Shown piece after piece: positions 1 through 10,878 of a stretch of 64,000 bases of DNA. The notes under the pieces were generated by a model. That model was given only the letters and a program-made list of their open reading frames with translations. It was not told the origin of the DNA and did not search any database. Every line of letters begins with the position of its first letter. Position 1 is the first letter of the stretch. The stretch is from Acanthamoeba castellanii str. Neff (Eukaryota > Discosea > Longamoebia > Acanthamoebidae), in NCBI RefSeq assembly GCF_000313135.1, contig NW_004457442.1:1871859-1935858 (forward strand), given 5' to 3'. Made by a program: the position numbers and the translations under genes.

Positions 1-661
1 CCAAATAGTGGCCCGCGCCAAGAACGGTAGAAATGGGCAACGGAGATGCGCCATGGGCCAGGAGTGCTGTATCGCCGCACAGCTCTCTGATGGAGGAAGC
101 CACCAACCTCCTCAAGGAAATCTGCCTGGAGGGAGGCTAGTGGCACCATCATTAGCTGCTGGGCATGGTCGAGCAGAACATTGTGGCTATCGTGACCCAC
201 AGGCAACCCTACGACCTCGACAGCAGGTGATTCAAGCTTCCTCTCCTCCTCCTCCTTCATGGTGTGAAACGTTTGAGCCTTTTGGGGCGAGCCAACACCT
301 GAGGCGAAAAAAGCAGCCCTTCTCCCCATGACTTTCCGGTCTGGAGTCCACCAAATGGCATTCCGATCATTCTTGGCTACATAGGTAGCCTGGTGAAGTG
401 ATTTGGGTGAGGGGTTTTTGTTGAGGAGGGAGCTGGCCTCTTGGTCTGGGCTCAACACACGACCCGCGCAGGCGTAAACTGCCATCTCAGTCTTCGGGGC
501 GGATTGGGGGATCGATTGAAACCCGCAGGGGGGCGATCGAGGCCAGAGAATTAGGAGGAGGGGCGTTCCTCTGGCGGCGTTACTCCTTCTTCCTGATTCA
601 TCTCGCATTTGGGATCCTTGTCTCGCTCTCGAGCATTCGCCTTCACTGCAACATCTTTCGC
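1..661. other. no gene assigned; upstream region of the PAK-like kinase
   Basis: The only long open frame here (about 8-331, plus strand) has no recognisable domain, is rich in Gln, Gly and Pro, and has no obvious splice continuation. It could be the tail of a gene entering from the left or chance coding in GC-rich DNA. The stretch from 360 to 660 is probably promoter and 5' leader for the kinase gene. I see no TATA box I would defend. Confidence 0.4.
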
Positions 662-3600
662 ATGCAATCAGCGCAACCGGCGAAGAAGCCTCCAATGTCG
701 CATATCTTTGGGCGTAAACATAAGGATGAGGCACGTACCTACTCTCCGGCAAGCAACAGCGTTGTTGAACTGTCGTTTGCTAATTGCCTTTGCGTTCAGG
801 AGGATCGTACCCTCGCACCACGCATAAGTAGCGCCTCCGATCTGGACAGGACATCGAAGCAAAGGGAGTATGGTCGTCGGCCTGCTTCCGACGAGCTCCT
901 CATCTCCTCGATTAAGGACGTTCCGACGGGTTCGCATCAGAGAAAGCTAGACAGAAAGGCCAGAAGAGCGCAAGCGAAAGCCATTTCCAGAGCCCATCGC
1001 CGAGAAGAGAGGTGCGCCCATCTTCATAACAGATTTACCACGTGACGGGCAAGAAGGCGTGCCTCGCCTGTGCACGTGTTTAACGCGCGCTTCAACGTTC
1101 CGACCTCAGGGCGAAGCTAAAGGCTGAGGCCGAAGCTCGAGGAGAGAAATACGAGGAGGAGGAAGAGGAAGAAGAGGAGGAAGAGGAAGAAGAGGACGAT
1201 GACGACGATGAGGAAGAGGAAGAGGGAGCCAGCAGCGTAGCGCTGCATGGTGGGTCCAGTTCAGGCTTTCCGCGCCTGAGCGATGCTGACAGCGAACAGG
1301 TACTCTCGCTCGTGAAAGCTCCTTCCCCTCCCCTCCCCCCCTGCTCACTGCGGTCGTTCTTGCACTCCGTGCAGGCGGGGAGCAGGTCGGTTGAAAACGC
1401 TGAGAGCGGCGAGAGGGACCTGACCAAGTCCGCGCCCGATCTTACTGAGAAAGTCAGTAGTGGCGGCCTGGGCGATGGGCGTCACAAACACCGTCATCAC
1501 CACCAACACCACCAGGGCAGGTAAGGAATCTCTTTCTCCCTCGTAGCTGCGGGATCACTCCTACTCGCTCGAGCGTGTGCGTTACTGCGTTGGTGTATGC
1601 TGACACTCTGTCTTCACCACCCGGGGACGCGTACTATGTGGCTAGACGCAATTCCGCGGGTCCCAAGAGCCGCTCCTCTGCTCGAAAAGGCGGAGAAGAG
1701 CCGCGCTCGACGACGTTCATGAGCAAGGTGCTCGACAAGTTCAAGAAAAAGGATAAGGCCGTCAAGCAGGGGGGAGCGCCAGCTGGTGAAAAGGAGGCCG
1801 ACGCGGAAGATGTCGAGCCTAGGAGGCACCTGCCTCCCGTCTACCTCACCTGCGCCGACGTACATCCACCACCTGTGGCGCGGCAGCGTCAGCCTTCTCA
1901 CCTGAATGCACTTATGGTTGTGTTCAGGATTTGCCCAAGGATATGAGGAAATCATTGAAAGGTGCCCACTTCTATCCGTCTATGCGTACACCCAGCAGCT
2001 CGAACCGCTAACGTGGCCTTTTTCGTACGCGCAGCCTCGAAGCTTACCGAAGCCGAGATCCAGAATAACTTCGTAATTTTGCTGCATTGCTTCCACTTCC
2101 TCACCAAGAGATCGTTTGTCTACACGCCCAGCCCGGAGGCGGAGCCCATCAACATTGGGCGAACGAAGAACAAGGACAGGACCAAGGACAGGCGGGACAC
2201 CATTCCTTCCTCGGGTACGGCATGTGCGCGTCTTCGTGCAGCTCTTTATTGGTGTAATAGCGCTGACCCAACTCGGATTCCATGCGTGCAGAGGCACTTC
2301 TGACTGACGGAATTGTCAAGAAGGACGTTAAAGTGCAGGAGGTGGTTGGTGAAGGGTACGTTCCCCCGACCCACGTTGCCCCATCCCTTTCCACGCGAGG
2401 CTGACAACCTATGTGTCTTCGCAGTGGATTTGGCCGCGTTTACATGGCTAAGAACTTGAAGGGGAAGGTACATCACTTTCTTTTGCATCATGCGAGTGCA
2501 AGTCTCAATCAAACCTCTGTTCGCCGCTATAGGGTCGGGTTGCGGTGAAGAAGATGAAGCACGTGAATCCACGCGATCAGTTCCGCAATCTGAGCGAAGT
2601 TCACTTCCTCAAGAGGGTGGACCACCCCAACATCGTGCGATTTATCTCGGCCTACACCACTCTGGACGAGCTCTGGATCGTCACCGAGTTCATGGAGGGC
2701 GGCACACTCTCGCAGGTTCGATACCTTCCATCGCTGCGACACGCACACTGTACAGCAGACGTTGCAGTGCAACCACAAGAGAGAGAGAGAGAGAAAGTAA
2801 CCAATCACCACTCTACAGGCGATCAAAGGCTTCGAATTCCAGGAAAAGCAGATAGCGTTTGTGGCCAAGGAGGTATGTATCGACATAGTCGCTGTCGACG
2901 CGTCCCTTGTACTTAACACTCTCTCGTTCTCTCGTTCCTCCATGTTGTCGCTGCTGCTGCACATGCCTAGATGCTCCAAGGGATCTTCTACCTGCATCAG
3001 AACAAGCTCATTCACCGGGATTTGAAGGTACTCTCCACCCTTATCGCAAAGCCACGAACGAAGAAGTTGCAACGTAACTGGTTTGTCTTCTTTCTTTCCT
3101 CCCTTGCAGAGCGCGAACATCATGATGACCACGCAGGGCGACGTTAAGCTCAGTGCGTATCTCTGTCTCCCTGCCGGGCTTGAGGAAGAATGCTTACCTT
3201 TCGTCGGTTCGTGCGTCACACAGTCGATTTTGGTCTGTGCCTGGACTACGCGGTGCAGGGTGACAAGCGGTGTCACATGGTGGGCAGTCCCTTCTGGATG
3301 CCACCGGAGATGATCAAGAGGCAGCAGTACAGCTACCCCGTCGACATCTGGTCCTTTGCCATTTGCCTTCTTGAGCTGGCGAATGGACAGCCTCCAAACA
3401 GGAAGTCCTCCCTCAAGGTACCTTGGCCCGCAACCGCCCATGACGTGGGGTGTGCACGAGGCGTGGTCGATTCGCACGACTCCCACACGACGCTCTGACA
3501 CTCGAGGGAGTGTGGCCTAATCCGTGCGGGGGGTTCGCGGTGTTGCGTAGGCGATGTTCACGGCGGGAACCGAGGGCTACCCCAAGCCGTTCAAGAACCC

Positions 3601-3933
3601 CGCACAGTGGACGAGGGACTTTAAGGACTTCATGAGTCGGTGTCTCCAATCCGATCCCGAGGAGCGTGCAACTGCGGAAGAGCTACTTCAGGTATCCCCA
3701 TGCCCGTGGCGACTGGCCTGTTATGTGTCACCAGTTTCTTGCTCCTTTTGTGCACGTACGTTGCTTGAGCCCTTTTCCGCTTGTTCTCATCTCTTCTTCT
3801 TCGCCTTCTTCCTCTTTCCCTCTCACAGCACCCATTTTTGGCCAAAGCCGACACGAGGAAGGGCATGAAGAAGATTTTGTCACACATCTTCTTGCAGAAT
3901 ACCATGGAGATGATGAACCTTGGCGGTATCTAG
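662..3933 (+). CDS. STE20/PAK-like serine/threonine protein kinase (multi-exon)
   Basis: A p21-activated-kinase-type protein kinase, expected to phosphorylate cytoskeletal or MAPK-cascade targets downstream of Rho-family GTPases. The kinase domain is complete over roughly 2335-3860 when about eight exons are joined: Gly-rich loop EGGFGRVYMAK, catalytic Lys in VAVKKM, HRDLKSANI, a DFG motif (DFGLCLDY) created at an exon junction near 3225, and the STE20 signature GSPFWMPPEM (about 3283-3309). The protein stops at 3931-3933 after HPFLAKAD. Just upstream, 1929-1961 joined to 2033-2214 gives LPKDMRKSLK then ASKLTEAEIQNN, the C-terminal half of a p21-binding domain. A strongly acidic stretch lies at 1145-1225. 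The classic CRIB consensus is not clean; a possible degenerate copy is at 1841-1885. The first-exon start at 662 is the best ATG but tentative, as are the N-terminal exon joins before 1700. Kinase identity is firm; the PAK sub-class is inferred from the PBD-like tail. Confidence 0.85.
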
Positions 3934-4971
3934 ATGCTGCCGTCCAGGGCCACGTCTTCCATGACACAGATATATATCAGCCACACTATTTGTATTACCA
4001 CACTCCGCAACTGTCCTCCCTTCTCTCATTCTCTCATCATTCTTTCATTCTCCTTTCTGTTGTGTCTCTCTCGACGTTCTCTTCCTTTAGCACAGCCGTA
4101 GTATATATTACCATTTATCATCGCATGTATTACTAGTAATTCTATCATCGGACCCTTTCATCTGTCACGCCGCTGTGCTCCTTGAACTCCACACGGTGAT
4201 TCCTTTGTGCCACACCACAGTTGTGAGGTAGCGCATGTGACCATTTCCCGATGTACCAGAGAAGAAAGAAGCTGCCACCGGCCGTCTCTCAGTCCATTTT
4301 GGCTTCCAAAGTGGCTGAATGTTGCAAGGCGTGGAGGTCGCCCACCGCCACCGGTGCCACGGATGATCGCCTAATGGTAACGCATCGCGGTGACAAGCGG
4401 TCGCCTGGGTGTTCGCAGCCAAGGCAGTGAGCAGGAGTGGTGGAAGCTCGGTCAAGGGGACGGGTCCCAGAGTACAAAAGATCCGCGTGCCGTCACGTGC
4501 AGTGCTCCACCAATGCCCATGGGTTCGTCTTCCTGCCCCTTGTCTGCTACTGGCGTCTCAGGTTGGGATGGCGATGCGGGAGGGGGGGTGTAAGCCAAAA
4601 AGCCCCGTTCTTTTTCTCGGCCATCTGTCGCTTTCGTTCTTCGCCTCTCACAACACCACAACAAATCTCGCGTTCACGCCCAAGGTCTGAACTTCAACTT
4701 TCTGCTGTCCAGACAGAACACTTCGCCTCACACCAGCTCAACAAGTCGCTCTCCCTTAGCTCCTCTCCTCCACCAGTGTCACTTCGTCACTTCCCCGAGA
4801 ACATCAACATTACACCAAGGACTTCTGTCCTCTCACCCACCTCACCAGCACGATTCCATCTACCTTCTTCCATCTACCTGCCCTCAAGCGTACAAGCCCA
4901 CGACCGCCCAGCGGGCTCAGTTACGTCCTCGCCAACCACACACTGCCAGCCGACGCGAGTCGAGGCCCGAC
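3934..4971. other. intergenic; 3' region of kinase and long leader of the GATA gene
   Basis: AT-richer and pyrimidine-rich just after the kinase stop (about 3960-4140, with TATATA-like runs), consistent with a 3' UTR and terminator zone. From about 4600 the sequence is CT-rich with many short CAC/CTC runs, typical of a 5' leader. An open frame overlapping the start of the GATA gene (4437-5213) is compositionally biased, has no domain, and is read as a shadow. Confidence 0.5.
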
Positions 4972-6098
4972 ATGCAGACATTCGTGCAGCTACCGCCCCT
5001 CAACTTCCCGCCCCTGACGCCCTTCCTCGGCCTGGCCGCTTCTACCACAGCCACCAGCTTCGTGAGCCCGCCGAGTCCCTTCGTGTGGTCGCCTACCACT
5101 TCCCCCGCCCGAGCACCCACGAGCCAGGTCCACAACAACCACCACAACCACCGCCAAGTCCCTCAGCACCACCTCCTCCACCAGTCGCCCTCTCTGTCCA
5201 GCCCCGCTGGTAGCCCACGACTCAACGAGCCTACTTCGACGCCCAGGCCGACGACACACGCTCGGTCGCTGCCCCCGCTTCGACCCCTACTCTGGTCAGG
5301 CAGCGCTGGCGCCGCCCACGGCCTGTTCTCCTTCCCCGTCCAGCCGATGCCAGCCTTGCCCGGCTGGGGCACCACTCGGTCGCTCCCGGCCTCGCCCACC
5401 TCGACTCCTCCGCAGTCGCCCACGTCCGAGGAGCGTCGCCTACGGCTGGGCACGAAGCGGAAGCGCGCCATGTCGGTCCCCCCGACCGGGGAGCAGCGCG
5501 CTCTTCTGCAGGCCCGACCCGGCCAGGGTGAGATGGTCGCCAAGAGCGAGGTCACCTTCCCCCAAGGCACGCAGGTGGCCAAGTGGAAGCTCAACGGACC
5601 GCGCTATAAGCGATGCAAGGTCACGGTACGATGTCTTGGCCCACCACTTCTGGCGCAAGCAGGTTGCCAGGTGTGGCCAGGTAAGCTGATTTCGCCACTT
5701 TTGCAGGACGCCAATGGCGACGATCAGTGGAAGAGATGCCAGCACTGCGGCACCGACTCAACGCCCGAGTGGCGCAACGGCCCGCTCGGCAAGGGCACCC
5801 TGTGCAATGCGTACGCACTCTCACCTCGGGTGAGGGTTCACTAGGGCCAGGCTCGAAGTGTTGACGCTGACGACTTCTTGTTGTTTCCCATAACAGGTGC
5901 GGGCTGAGATATCGGAGCAAGCAGAGGGAACAGACGTCACGGGGCCAGAGTGGCAATGTGCCTGTGAGTTTGTTGCTCAACCCCGAGTCAAACAAGAAGG
6001 GACGCGCCAACATCAGCAACCCCATGATCTGGGAGACCAAGCTTTCGTCATCGCCTGCCCAGCCGGGCATACCTCAACGCCTACAACACCCCGTGTGA
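4972..6098 (+). CDS. GATA-type zinc-finger transcription factor (3 exons)
   Basis: Exons by eye: 4972-5625, 5707-5810, 5897-6098, with GT-AG introns. The first exon encodes about 218 residues of Pro/Ser/Thr-rich, low-complexity sequence with a basic patch (GTKRKRAM, a likely nuclear localisation signal). Exons 2 and 3 join to form one type IV zinc finger: CQHCGTDSTPEWRNGP, then LCNACGLRYRSK, with spacing C-X2-C-X17-C-X2-C. The intron sits inside the second cysteine pair region, just before CGL. Such fingers bind (A/T)GATA(A/G). A short 50-residue tail follows and ends at tandem TGA codons. The protein is about 320 residues, acts in the nucleus, and its target genes cannot be inferred. The zinc finger is unambiguous; the start rests on the ATG at 4972, with no better upstream option. 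Confidence 0.88.
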
Positions 6099-6687
6099 TG
6101 AACCGAGCGGGCACAGCAAGCGAACTGGGAGTAGCAGTGTGTTACAAATTTGATATTTTAAGGCAAGTTACAGACGAACGCCACAGTAAGGTCTTCCTTG
6201 CACCTGATGGGGTAATAGGTAATCCTGATTGGTGTAATAGCCGGGAAATCTTGGTCGGTTAGCGATTCAAAACCTGAGCTTGAACCCGGTTGGCTGGTGA
6301 CCGTAGGGATCGATGCCCAGCCGGCGTGCGCGAGTCGCTCAGGTGGGCGCCAAGTTTGCACAGAGGTGTGTTGTCTGTCCGCGGACCTTGTATGCAGACC
6401 TCAGCCCGATTCTGTTAGCGCAGAATAGCTCGCGTTACCCCAGCGGGAGGTGTATGCGGGCGCTTGTCGCTCTGTTTTCGAGTTCTGTTCGGTTGGAGAT
6501 GTGAACAGCAACGGACAGTTCACAGAGTCTGGCATTGAAAGAAAAGTAGAGTTTGTGGCGCCTGGGTGGGTCAAGCCGAAGTGGTTGGTATGTACACATC
6601 TGTGTTTTTAGTTTTTTATTGATGGGCAGGTGTTTTGATTTCGGCAGAACGGCCTTGTGTTTCGGAGCGGGTCTACTCAGATAATCT
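6099..6687. other. convergent intergenic region, no gene seen
   Basis: Lies between the stops of the GATA factor (plus) and the ribosomal protein gene (minus). T-rich around 6600-6640, fitting the 3' UTR of the minus-strand gene. A B-box-like string (GATTCAAAACC near 6264) was checked for a tRNA but no cloverleaf forms. Confidence 0.5.
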
Positions 6688-7169
6688 TTAGTAGAAGTAG
6701 CCGAGGACCTTACCACCACAACCCTTGCGCCTAGCCTCCTCGTGATCCATGATGCCGGACGAGGTGGTGAGGACAATGAAACCGAACTGACGCGAGGGCA
6801 GGAGATCGGTGATCCACTGCTCGATGTGCTTGAGCTTAATGTCGAAGCGGGGGCTGATCACGCCGCACTTGTTGATGCGACCAATGAGGTCAACAACGAT
6901 CTTGCCGCTGCGGTGGTCGTCGACGATCTCGAACTCACCAATGTAACCTACGCAAGAAGAGACATTTGAGTCGGATTAATCTTTCGGAGGGAGGACAGAC
7001 ATGTTGGCGATTGCGAACGAAGGTAAGAAGAGGTACCGTGCTTAAGCATGACGGTGAGGAACTTGACGATGACCTTGGAGCTAGGCCTGATGAGGACCTG
7101 ACGCTTGCCCCTCTTCTCGGCATTGCAGATGCTCTTGAGGCAGTCGTTCAAAACACTGATGCGCACCAT
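6688..7169 (-). CDS. RPS15A: 40S ribosomal protein uS8 (RPS15A / S22)
   Basis: Structural protein of the small ribosomal subunit that binds 18S rRNA. Two exons on the minus strand, 7037-7169 and 6688-6947, joined by an 89-base intron, give 130 residues, exactly the usual length for eukaryotic uS8. Diagnostic segments are [20 protein letters not shown] at the N-terminus, [30 protein letters not shown], and the C-terminal [20 protein letters not shown] followed by VLGYFY. The intron falls within the HGYIGEFE segment. The start ATG at 7169-7167 is the universal one for the family. The gene shares a roughly 400-base divergent spacer with the large gene on the plus strand. Expected to be constitutively and highly expressed. 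Confidence 0.97.
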
Positions 7170-7577
7170 TTTCAAGGATACTACGGAAGTGGAGACAAGG
7201 TCCAATAGAAGAGAAAGAGAAATGGGGAGGAGGCGGGGGGAAGAGGGGTGAGTAACAGCACTGAGTGGTGTACTTTCCCTCCCCTAATCACTTTTTGTTT
7301 GGAATACTGCTCGAGAGCAGGTCCTACATCTCTCCGAGAAGCGAAGAGATGCGAAGCGATCTCAAGATGTGTGTGCAAAAGCTGACGGAAGGGTCCACGT
7401 ACGGTGGTGATGGGGATGAGGGTGAGAAGAGGAAGAAGAAAGACAAAGCACCACCCGTTTCCCGTAATAACCCACCACCGGCATTTCATTCCACAAAATA
7501 TCCGGGCACGAAACCAACAGTAAAAAAGAATTAAAAGAGAATATCGAAGTCAAACAATTTTATGCCCGCGTGGCCTT
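7170..7577. promoter_or_regulatory. divergent promoter region between uS8 and the large unknown gene
   Basis: About 400 bases separate the two start codons. It holds a G-rich stretch near 7220-7250 and an A-rich stretch near 7500-7560. No confident TATA box or known motif was identified, so this is a positional call only. Confidence 0.5.
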
Positions 7578-8521
7578 ATGGAAGACAGGTGGCGGGTGGC
7601 GTTGTTGTGGGAAGACTGGGTGAAGTCGCTCGACGAGCTGCGCGGTGCTGCCAGCGAGGGCAAACTGGGCGCCCCAGAGTGCAAGAATCCATTCTTCATT
7701 TTTCTGCAAGGGTGCGAGGTACGCCCCATGCCCACCATGGACATAGCATGCAGCCTAGACGGTACTCCTTGTGACGGTAATGGTGGTGCACTTGGGGCAG
7801 GCAATACTTCATGGCGGGGAGGTGCGAAGCAAGCTGGGCGACACGCCCACGAAGATGGAGAACCTTCGGCCCAAGGTCGTGCAGCGACCGCGCTACATTG
7901 AGAGGGCCATCGACCTACTCCTCGCAGTCCTTCGGCAGCCAGGTGAGCACACACGAGCCATGCACCTTTGCGAGAGGCAATGGCCGAGGCTCACTGGTCT
8001 TTACTATGTGGTCAGTCGACGGAGAAGGAGGCATGTCCCAGGAGAGCCTGGCACGAGCCGGGAGCATGCTGGTGCAGATGTATGGGCAGTCGCAGTTGCC
8101 CACGTTCCTCCCCTTGGCGTACTACTACGGCCATTGCTTCTCGCCTCTGGTACACCACCGCGATATCTCCATATGAAGGGCGCCACACACTTTCCCACTG
8201 CTCACACCCTGCTCTCGGCGGGGCTGAACCAGAGCCATTTTGTCGGCCACTGTGGGACAGCGGTGAGCGATTCAACGAAGGCGTCCATGTGCAAGGTCCT
8301 TCACAGCTTGGACGACATGCGCGTGGCCAGCGAGGAGCGACTCAAGAAGGTTCGGATGCACTTGGCCCAGACGCACAGATACACGTCACGCAGGCTAACT
8401 TCACCTCTGGGGCCAGGATGCCGCCTTATCAGCGGCATTCCCAGTCGCCATGAAGATGCGAGTCGACCTACTGGCGATCGCTCTTCCGTTTGCGCGCAGC
8501 GGAGCCGAGGTTCGTAAATTG

Positions 8522-8596
<75 letters not shown>

Positions 8597-10815
8597 CAGA
8601 AGCAGTTTGACCAAGTGGCCGTGCTGTGTGCTTCTTAGGAAGTGATGACCACTGAAGAGGGCTTGGTATTGGACTGCATCCAAATGATCCCGCATCAATG
8701 GATAAGCAGTGAGGAAGCATGTGTTGAGCTCATTCAACTCTTTCAGGTGCCCTTCCTCCCAGCAACAATCTACAAATCGCCTTTTGTCAGTGCTTGCAAT
8801 GTAACTCACGCCAACTCGTGGGGGCATGCAGGCGATGAGCGCGATTGACGTGGGCTACACGGATGGCGAGGACGGCGAGGACGATCTCTTTGCGTTCTTC
8901 ACCTCGTGTCTGAACGCAGTGTTAACGTTCATCGACCGTTTCTGGACCGATTACGAGGAGCTTGCTGAAGGTACCTTACCTTGCACAGCACATGGTCGAT
9001 CGGTGCTTAACCTTTGCTGATGCGAGCCTCTTCTTCGAATGTGTTCGCGTGTGCTGACACCCAGAAAGCGAGCAAGAGAGAAGCGAGGTCGAATCCGAGC
9101 TGTTTTTGAAGCTGCTGGAGCTGACCCGGGTGCTCGTGGCCTACAACCACAACCAATCACGCAGGCAGGTGCGCTCTCCCATTCTCATTCGAGCCCTCTC
9201 CTCCCTTCCTGCTGTGCACATACTCATCACACGTCCCTGTCATTCCTGCCAGGTGCTGTTGCTTCTCAACGCCACACTGCAGCAGGTGGTCGACTCAGGG
9301 ATGCGTCTTTTCCGTGGCGGAAGCGCGTCTGACCCAAAGCCGGGCCGCGTCGTCTCCATCGCCAATCTCCTACGCGTCATCTCGCTCATCCCGACCGCCA
9401 TCGAGAGCGACACCACAGTTTGTGTCCCCCCCCCAAACCTTTCCCTGGTCACGCTGCCCGCTGACGTCGTGGCGTGTTTGGTGCCCAGTTCGAGTCATTG
9501 GTGGCGACTGTCCTACCCGGGGCGTTCGACATCGTGCTGGGCTACTTCTCCAAGTACAGTGACGATTACGGGACGGGGGACGAGCGAGACGAACGCAACG
9601 CGGCGCGCGACTCTCTGCTGGGTCGGACGCTGGACTACGCCTGTGCGGCCGTATCGCGCCCGCGGCACAGCGATAGGCTGCTTAACGACACCCTACGCTC
9701 TATCTGTCGCGTGGCCGAGTCGTGTCTCCCGCCAGCGCACTGTCTTGTGACGGACCTGAGCGTCGGCAGCGGTGAAACAGGCGACCTTCCGCCGATCGAC
9801 CGACCATCGACGCCAACTCAAAGAATGAAGGCGAAGGCGAAGGCGAAGCGCATAGACGAAGACGAGACAACGACGCGGCGTCATCTGCGGAGAAATTGCG
9901 ATGAATTGCTGCAGCGCCTGCTCGAGCTGGGCCTGCTCTTCCTGCGGCAGACGTCCGAGATCGACCTCGTCGACTACCTCATCGGCACCTCGTTGCCCAT
10001 CACCCTGCGGAGCATCCTTACCTGGAATGGTCATGCCAACACACCCGGCTCAGAGGTCAGCTTGAGTCGGCGCAACAACCTACTCGGCCTGTTGAACAAG
10101 GTGCGCGCCTGGAGACCCGCCGCGCTTGAACGACACACGCGCTGGCTCAACGCTTCAAACTCAACAGATGCTGGGGCTTGCATTGGCCGCGGTCAGCACC
10201 GGCGCTAGCAAGATGACGATTTTCCACCTGTACCTCCCCACTGCCGTCAACGCTATGCGCGAAATGCAGGAACAAGGTGCGCCCTGACTCGCCGACACGC
10301 CACTCGCCGCTTACACACTTGCCTTCCCTTGACGCTGCGCAGTGCAACTGTCGTTCGATGAGTGTCTGGAGCAGGCCGCACTCTGTTTCGACCAACTCGC
10401 CGCTCTTGCCCGTAAGCGTTCCAGCATTACCCTGGTACGCGAACTCTCTTTCACCTCTGGGGTCGCTTGATGCTCACTTCACGAGGGGGGTGACGACGCA
10501 GGTGCTCACTCACGGCATCCCGACGCTGAGCAGACTCCGTCCTTCGTCCATCAACCAGTTCCGTATACTGTGGAGGCATCTGTTGCACACCTTCCACGTT
10601 CAGCGCAACTTTGGTTTGATATCACCTCGTTCTTAGCAATCTCCAGCGATGTGGCGTGCTCTTACCTCCCTACCACACCACCGCACCACACACCACCAGG
10701 ACTGCTGCTCCACCTGCACGAGGCCTACGAGTTCTTCCTCGCCCATTTCGTCGCCAACGCGGAGGATGAGCAGCGCGTCAACCGCCTTTTTTCCCGACTC
10801 ATCTCCACAGGTGGG

Positions 10816-10878
<63 letters not shown>

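Noticed and set aside
8..331. Open frame of 107 codons at the left edge
   Set aside because: No domain, biased composition and no supporting splice sites; could be the tail of an outside gene but not supportable.
4437..5213. 258-codon frame overlapping the GATA factor start
   Set aside because: Other frame of the Pro/Ser-rich first exon; no domain and the GATA frame explains the coding signal.
6190..6300. tRNA-like B box (GATTCAAAACC)
   Set aside because: No matching A box and no acceptor or anticodon stem could be folded.
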